From positions 24,896,503 to 24,960,502 of the forward strand of contig NC_092185.1 in NCBI RefSeq assembly GCF_043641665.1: a stretch of 64,000 bases of DNA, written 5' to 3'. The position numbers were made by a program, and so were the translations under genes. Within the stretch, counting starts at the first letter, position 1, and each line of letters opens with the position of its first letter. Below, piece after piece: positions 59,121-64,000 of the stretch. Origin of the DNA: Enoplosus armatus. Taxonomy: Eukaryota > Chordata > Actinopteri > Centrarchiformes > Enoplosidae. The notes under the pieces were generated by a model. That model worked only from the letters and a program-made list of their open reading frames with translations, was not told the DNA's origin and searched no databases.

Positions 59121-60317
59121 ATGCCCCGCTGCAGCGTGAACCTCAGCACCATGATTTTCCTGGTGATCCTGCAGGGGGCGGCAGTGGTGCTGTTCTGCGG
59201 CTGGTACGTCCAGCTCAGTCCCTGCGGCTCCGCCCCCTCCGACGGCAAAGTGCACGTTCTGCTGCTGTCGTCGTGGCGTTCCGGCTCGTCCTTCCTGGGT
59301 CAGGTGTTCAATCAGCACCCGTCTGTCTTCTATCTTATGGAGCCCGCATGGCATGTGTGGACCAAACTGCAGAAACCCAGTGCGCGGGCGCTCCGGATGG
59401 CCGCGAGGGACGTTTTACGGAGCGTGTTCCAGTGCGACTTTTCTGTGATGGAGGCCTACCTGCCGGAGCACCACAATGTGTCCTCTTTGTTTATGTGGAG
59501 TCACAGTCGAGCGCTGTGCTCGCCGCCGGTCTGTCCTCTCACGCCCCGCAACCAGTTCAGCAACCAGACGCTGTGCCTCCAGTCATGTGACGCTAGCGGC
59601 CTGCAGAGGGTGGAGGAGGCCTGTGGCACTTACAGTCACGTGGTGTTGAAAGAAGTGCGAATGTTTGAGCTGGAATCCCTCTACCCGCTCTTGCAGGACC
59701 CGAGCCTAGACCTCCGCATCATCCACCTGGTCCGGGACCCTCGGGCGGTGGTGCGGTCTCGAGAGGAGTCGGCCAAAGCCTTTGAGAGTGACAACGCCAT
59801 CGTCTTGGAGCAGAGGAGCATACCAGCCGCGGAGGTGCAGTATCAAGTCATGCAGGAGATCTGCCGTAGCCATGTGCGCATCAATGAGAGGGCCATCCTG
59901 AAGCCCCCTCCATTTCTAAAAGGCCGCTACAAAATGGTCCGCTACGAGGACGTGGTGCGCGACCCACACGGGGAGATAAACGACATGTACAAGTTTGTCG
60001 GCCTGGAGATGACCAGACAGTTGGCCGAGTGGGTCTACCGGGTGACCCACGGGAAGGGCAAAGGCTCCAGGGCGGAGGCCTTTAAAATCACCTCACGAAA
60101 CGCCGCCGACGTCTCCCAGGCGTGGCGCAGCACGCTGCCGCACAACAAGGTCAAACGCATCCAGGAAGTGTGTAAAGGCGCCATGTCGTTGCTTGGGTAC
60201 AGGACGGTTAACAGCATAAAAGAACAGAAGAGGCTGGACATAGATCTGCTAGTGCCACGGAAACAGTATCAGTTCAGCTGGCTGCCGTCTAAAACAGAGC
60301 ATCCAAGTGATAGTTAG
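59121..60317 (+). CDS. chst6: GlcNAc 6-O-sulfotransferase, CHST5/CHST6 type (398 aa, single coding exon)
   Basis: Golgi type II enzyme that transfers sulfate from PAPS to C6 of GlcNAc in keratan sulfate or mucin-type glycans. The short N-tail is followed by a signal-anchor at about 10-29 (TMIFLVILQGAAVVLFCGW). The 5'-phosphosulfate-binding loop SSWRSGSSF is at 50-58 and the 3'-phosphate-binding segment LVRDPRAVVRSR at 203-214. Family blocks YLMEPAWHVW, SHVVLKEVR, LKPPPFLKGRYKMVRYED and SRNAADVSQAWR are present. N-glycosylation sequons: N119 and N148; the human NVSQ sequon is DVSQ here. Length matches human CHST6 (395 aa). The ATG (59121) has a strong GCCATC context and lies 85 bp past a 3' splice site, so the whole frame sits in one exon, as is usual for this family. 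Adjacency to tmem231 supports CHST5/6; which of the two is not resolvable, and both may be mammal-specific duplicates of this gene. Confidence 0.93.
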   Translation: MPRCSVNLSTMIFLVILQGAAVVLFCGWYVQLSPCGSAPSDGKVHVLLLSSWRSGSSFLGQVFNQHPSVFYLMEPAWHVWTKLQKPSARALRMAARDVLRSVFQCDFSVMEAYLPEHHNVSSLFMWSHSRALCSPPVCPLTPRNQFSNQTLCLQSCDASGLQRVEEACGTYSHVVLKEVRMFELESLYPLLQDPSLDLRIIHLVRDPRAVVRSREESAKAFESDNAIVLEQRSIPAAEVQYQVMQEICRSHVRINERAILKPPPFLKGRYKMVRYEDVVRDPHGEINDMYKFVGLEMTRQLAEWVYRVTHGKGKGSRAEAFKITSRNAADVSQAWRSTLPHNKVKRIQEVCKGAMSLLGYRTVNSIKEQKRLDIDLLVPRKQYQFSWLPSKTEHPSDS

Positions 60318-60376
60318 AACACGACGAAGACATTGAACACCGAGAGACTACGTTGGGATGAAGTCTGTATTCTTTA

Positions 60377-60485
60377 TTAGGGGCGTAACGGTACGTGTAT
60401 TTGTCCCGAACGGCTCAGCGCAGGACGTTCGGTTCGGTTCGGTTCGGTTCGGTATGCGACTCCCTCGGTTCGACTATTTTGACAA
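60377..60485. mobile_element. hAT-like element fragment with (TTCGG)5
   Basis: TTAGGGGCGTAACGGTACGT is the terminal sequence of a fish element family (TAGGGGTGTAACGGTAC...). It is followed by five TTCGG pentamers (60428-60452). The other terminus was not found. It starts only 60 bp after the chst stop codon, so it may lie in the 3' UTR. Confidence 0.5.
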
Positions 60486-62842
60486 TTACTGTCAGCGGGA
60501 AATCCAAGAGCACAAGTTTTTTTTTTTTGGGGGGGGGGGGGGCTGTTTAAGTCTTTAATGAGTGCTGCCACAGACTGGATCATCAACTGAGGGAACACTG
60601 GCATGATGTCCAAGGTTAAAGCATTGATTTGTGACAAATACACATGTACATAATACATTTTGTGCAGAGGCGGAGGGGCTGATGCAAGGGTTTAGAAATA
60701 TGCAAACAGTGCAGTGTATGCAAATCATTTGGTTGGAAACGGAGACAGGTAACTACACGGGCTGGACAAACACAAAGGGCCTTTGTTTGTTTTAAAAGCA
60801 GCACTGTTAAGGCGCTTTGCACGCTTTGTGAATCGCGTGGGCCCATTTTGGAGATCCGTTTTTGCATTTTTTGGGGGGGGGGGGGGGGGGTTCCGATATT
60901 TCTTGCGCGTACCGGAGAGCCCATGTGAATTCACTCCGTTTGAATCCGCATCGCTTTGAGCCGAACTTACACATCGTGCCAGTGTCCCCCGAAGGCCTGA
61001 TCCGGTCCCGCCAGGAGACTGTTGGATCAACGATGACGCTTCCGACACAGGGGGAGGAGAGGCCTGTTGTGTGTCACTGAGGCAGGGTGTTTGTTAATGT
61101 TATGGATCTACAATGGGGGGGGGGGGGTTCTTAGCCAGAAAACTGCAAAGGTTCGCTTCTAGCTTGGTGTACTTAAATCAGCCACACTTGACTGGCTAAC
61201 TGTAAATCTGCTTCCTGCAGTACCCCCATTTCTTTGTTTGTTTACAGCCCCCCCCCCCCCCCCCCCCCCCCATACACTCAATGACTAGTGTTTTGACTGG
61301 AGTCGGTTTGACAATGAATAAGAATCAAAGCATTTAGTCCGAAGTGGAATGTTAATTCATGTTGATTTACGTCTTCAGAGCCGGATGGACTCCTGTTAGC
61401 AGTTAGTATTCAGATTTCTGTTGTTGATATTGATCCGTCCTCCACATCTACTACTCCCCCCCCCCCCCCCCCCGAGGTGCGTTGTACGACACCACGTTGT
61501 TGAGGTGTACTCTTTACAGGTTTTTCAAACTTTCAAATTGAGAAACTGCACTAATCGTTATTTTTACATTAGCAACGGATCGAATGGCTTTGCGTACGTG
61601 AAAGGGCTCGCGCGTAGAGACAAAGCCCCCCCCCCCCCCCCCGATAATAAGGCCGGCCCCCTCACTTTACACAGAGGGCTTTAGCGTCTTTCAAGAACTG
61701 AGCGTTTAAAGGACTTCCACGGCTCGAAGACAACAGCTCACCGCAGAATGCTACAATGTCCAACGTTGCCGCCTGACATTTTGAAGTCTTTGTGACCCCG
61801 TCGTGACGTCATATTTTGAGGGGGCTTGCTGTGCTCCGAGTGTCTGCCTGAGACATGTGGAACAGAGTGTTCACTGAGTACACGGTGTTCTCTCAGTGTG
61901 TGTGCGCAGAAATGTTTATGTGTTTTCCCCGCAGACAGAGTGTTTTATTGCGTTAATCAATATCTGTTCAGCCCTGTAGTGTTGAAAAAGGAGAGTTAAA
62001 TGGAACACTGCCCTCCTCTAACAGCGTGCAACAGCAGTGTCATGGGCATTCTGAGAATAGAACAGTTTTTAGAACAGAACCCTTTTCTTCCTTAACTCTC
62101 TCTGTTGCCCATGTTGACATCAGCAGCAATGAAACGGGGGGGGGGGGGGGGGGGTAATATGAATCACCACTCCAAATCCGCATTGCCACATAAGGTTGTC
62201 TGGTGTTGTTTGTAGATAACCAGCACTCGACCTTTGTCAGCTCAGTGCCCGTGGTAAAATGACAAAATGAAAACACACTGGATTGGTTTCAGGGCTGCAG
62301 ATAGCTTTTCACGTCACTTCCTTTTAGGGGTGTTTTTGTCCCATTTACCGCAAATCTCAAGCAACAAGTGTTTCCCATTCATTTCAGCGTCGGAGAACAT
62401 CGTGACTGTTCCTCGAGGTTCCATTGCGCAGCGCAGACCCTTCAAATCCGCCCGCTCTTTCCTGCTGCATCACCTACGCGACAGGAATGCGGCGTGATAA
62501 TATCGTATATATCGTGTAACATTCTGTGTTATGCCGCCCAAGCCTGTGCAAGTTCATTTTGATACTGATCTGAAGCGAATGGAGAGCAGTGGCCGCCCAG
62601 AAGGGGACAAAACACATTCATTGAAAAGAAAAAAAAATGGAATGCTTTGATTTGAAAGATGATTGATGAACTGTAATGATTAACAGTAATGATTAACAGT
62701 AATGATTAACTGTAATGTTAAGTCTATGACTTTTAGTGTTCCAAAGCAGTTGTTCCCAACCCTAGGGTTCAGGGGTCATGAGATAATTAATGGACTTTAT
62801 TAATGAGCTTTAAGTCTTAAGACTTAAGTCTTAAAACTTAGC
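60486..62842. other. chst downstream region rich in G/C homopolymers
   Basis: Pure G or C runs of 11 or more occur near 60530, 60872, 61117, 61249, 61456, 61626 and 62138. No coding exon was recognised. The 3' end of the chst transcript was not placed: no AATAAA was seen close to the stop, and the one at 63971-63976 is far away. Confidence 0.5.
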
Positions 62843-63269
62843 GGGCAATATTATTGAATTATTATTTTGGTTGAAATAACTCATTTTGACCATTGCATGC
62901 CACTAACAATATCTAATTGAAGGGCTCCTTTAAGGAAATGTGTGTCCGTGAGCACCGGCCCCCTTTATGTTTAGTCTTAGACCAGGCCTGAATCAAACAG
63001 CCAATCAGGGTTAGCTAGCACATAACTGGCCAATCACATCGACTCCACCTTCTGGATTGGAGTGTGAAACAAGAACAATTGGAAACGAGGGATCGGAACA
63101 CAGAACCACTGATTACCCTGATTGGTTGTTTGATTCAGACCTGGTCCCGGTTTTTAAAAGACTAAATACAAAGGGGGGCGGGTGCTCAGGAGCCCTTCAA
63201 TTAGATTAGTGACATGCAATGGTCAAAATTAGTCACTTCAACCGAAATTATAATTCAGTAATATTGCCT
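62843..63269. mobile_element. fold-back (long inverted repeat) element
   Basis: The left arm (62843-63017) and the reverse complement of the right arm (63111-63269) align over about 155 bp. Shared blocks include TTGACCATTGCATG, TCTAATTGAAGGGCTCCT, GAATCAAACA and CCAATCAGGG. The left arm has two extra insertions (about 7 and 19 bp). The loop is about 95 bp. No coding potential. A hAT-like end (GTTCCCAACC) lies just left at 62751. Confidence 0.85.
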
Positions 63270-64000
63270 ACTGTAGCATTAAATCTGTCTTTTGGGGGGG
63301 TGGGGGGGGTGGGGGGGTTTGGACTTTCTTCTAAACTTTACTGTTTTGTAAAATGTTGATTCGTTTTACCTCCTCTGAAACAACCTTTGGTGGAACTATT
63401 CACATCTCACAGACATTATGCAACCTGTGACAAGGGGCTGCAAGTAGAGACTGAATCGTTTTAAGGGGGGGGGTGGTGGGGGGCGTCACAGGCCAAGCAC
63501 GCACGAACATCAATATGGTCATTTTTTTGCACTGATTCTGGTACTGAAGAGTGACAAAATAACTTCCACCAACGATTGTAGTTCCTGCGCTGTGATGCTT
63601 CAGCCGCGGCGGGACAGATTTCCAGGACAAACAGTCCAAGCTGAGAGGAACACACCGAGAGAGAACAACATAATGTGTTTTTTGTTTTCTTTGTTGTTTT
63701 TTTCCCATGTGGAATTAATCAAATGTTTTGGAAAACACTGATTTCATGAAGTGCCTGAACAGTTAACATGCGTCCCTATGCAATGTGAAAGATATGAAAC
63801 ACTTAACTGCAGTGTTTAACCACATGTGCTTTTTTTTAAAAAATGTTGTAGTTTGTGTGAGAGCCAGTCGACAATGTCGGTGCCTTACAGAGGGTTCAGC
63901 TGGCAGACTCTGCCAGTTTGTCTTCTCAAGATGATTAATGAAGCAGAAACTATATGGTACTAATGACTGCAATAAATATCTACCGGTAACCTCTGGCTGT
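63270..64000. other. right-end intergenic sequence
   Basis: G-rich interrupted runs at 63293-63317 and 63465-63483, then AT-rich unique sequence with AATAAA at 63971-63976. No gene was recognised. Confidence 0.6.

Noticed and set aside
59093..59590. 165-codon open frame overlapping the start of chst in another frame
   Set aside because: Shadow frame of the sulfotransferase; only the 59121 frame has PAPS-binding motifs.

Overview
This is vertebrate nuclear DNA, almost certainly from a ray-finned (probably percomorph) fish. The genes are split by GT-AG introns. Long CA/GT microsatellites and G/C homopolymers are everywhere, and several interspersed repeats look like families I know from teleost genomes. 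Gene identities come from reading exons and splice phases by eye and comparing them with remembered vertebrate proteins; no search was run.

Five protein genes and one microRNA can be supported. (1) 1-24.3 kb, plus strand: the 3' two-thirds of wwp2, a C2-WW-HECT ubiquitin ligase. Fifteen coding exons carry WW2, WW3, WW4 and the whole HECT domain; the C2 domain and WW1 lie to the left of the window. An intron at 15.9-18.0 kb holds the miR-140 hairpin (about 16507-16606), the same host-gene arrangement as in mammals. (2) 26.4-32.7 kb, plus strand: adat1, nine exons, 507 aa, the tRNA-Ala A37 deaminase. (3) 42.9-36.3 kb, minus strand: gabarapl2, four exons, an ATG8-family autophagy modifier with an unusual nine-residue tail after the conserved glycine. 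(4) 46.2-51.5 kb, plus strand: tmem231, seven exons, 309 aa, a ciliary transition-zone protein whose last intron has the hallmarks of a U12-type AT-AC intron. (5) 59.1-60.3 kb, plus strand: an intronless 398-aa coding exon for a GlcNAc 6-O-sulfotransferase of the CHST5/CHST6 type.

Gene order and orientation adat1(+) gabarapl2(-) tmem231(+) chst(+) match the human 16q23 block CHST6-CHST5-TMEM231-GABARAPL2-ADAT1 read in reverse. The neighbour beyond adat1 is wwp2, where human has KARS1. The genes are not a pathway; they are neighbours by conserved synteny.

The rest is intronic and intergenic DNA: microsatellites, a 27-bp minisatellite at 25.4-25.8 kb, three copies of one MITE-like family, a nested inverted-repeat/Tc1-like composite at 54.8-56.0 kb, and a fold-back element at 62.8-63.3 kb. 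I found no sign of an undescribed multi-gene system. The most interesting signals are miR-140, the AT-AC intron, the GABARAPL2 tail, and the repeated placement of GT tracts at splice acceptors.
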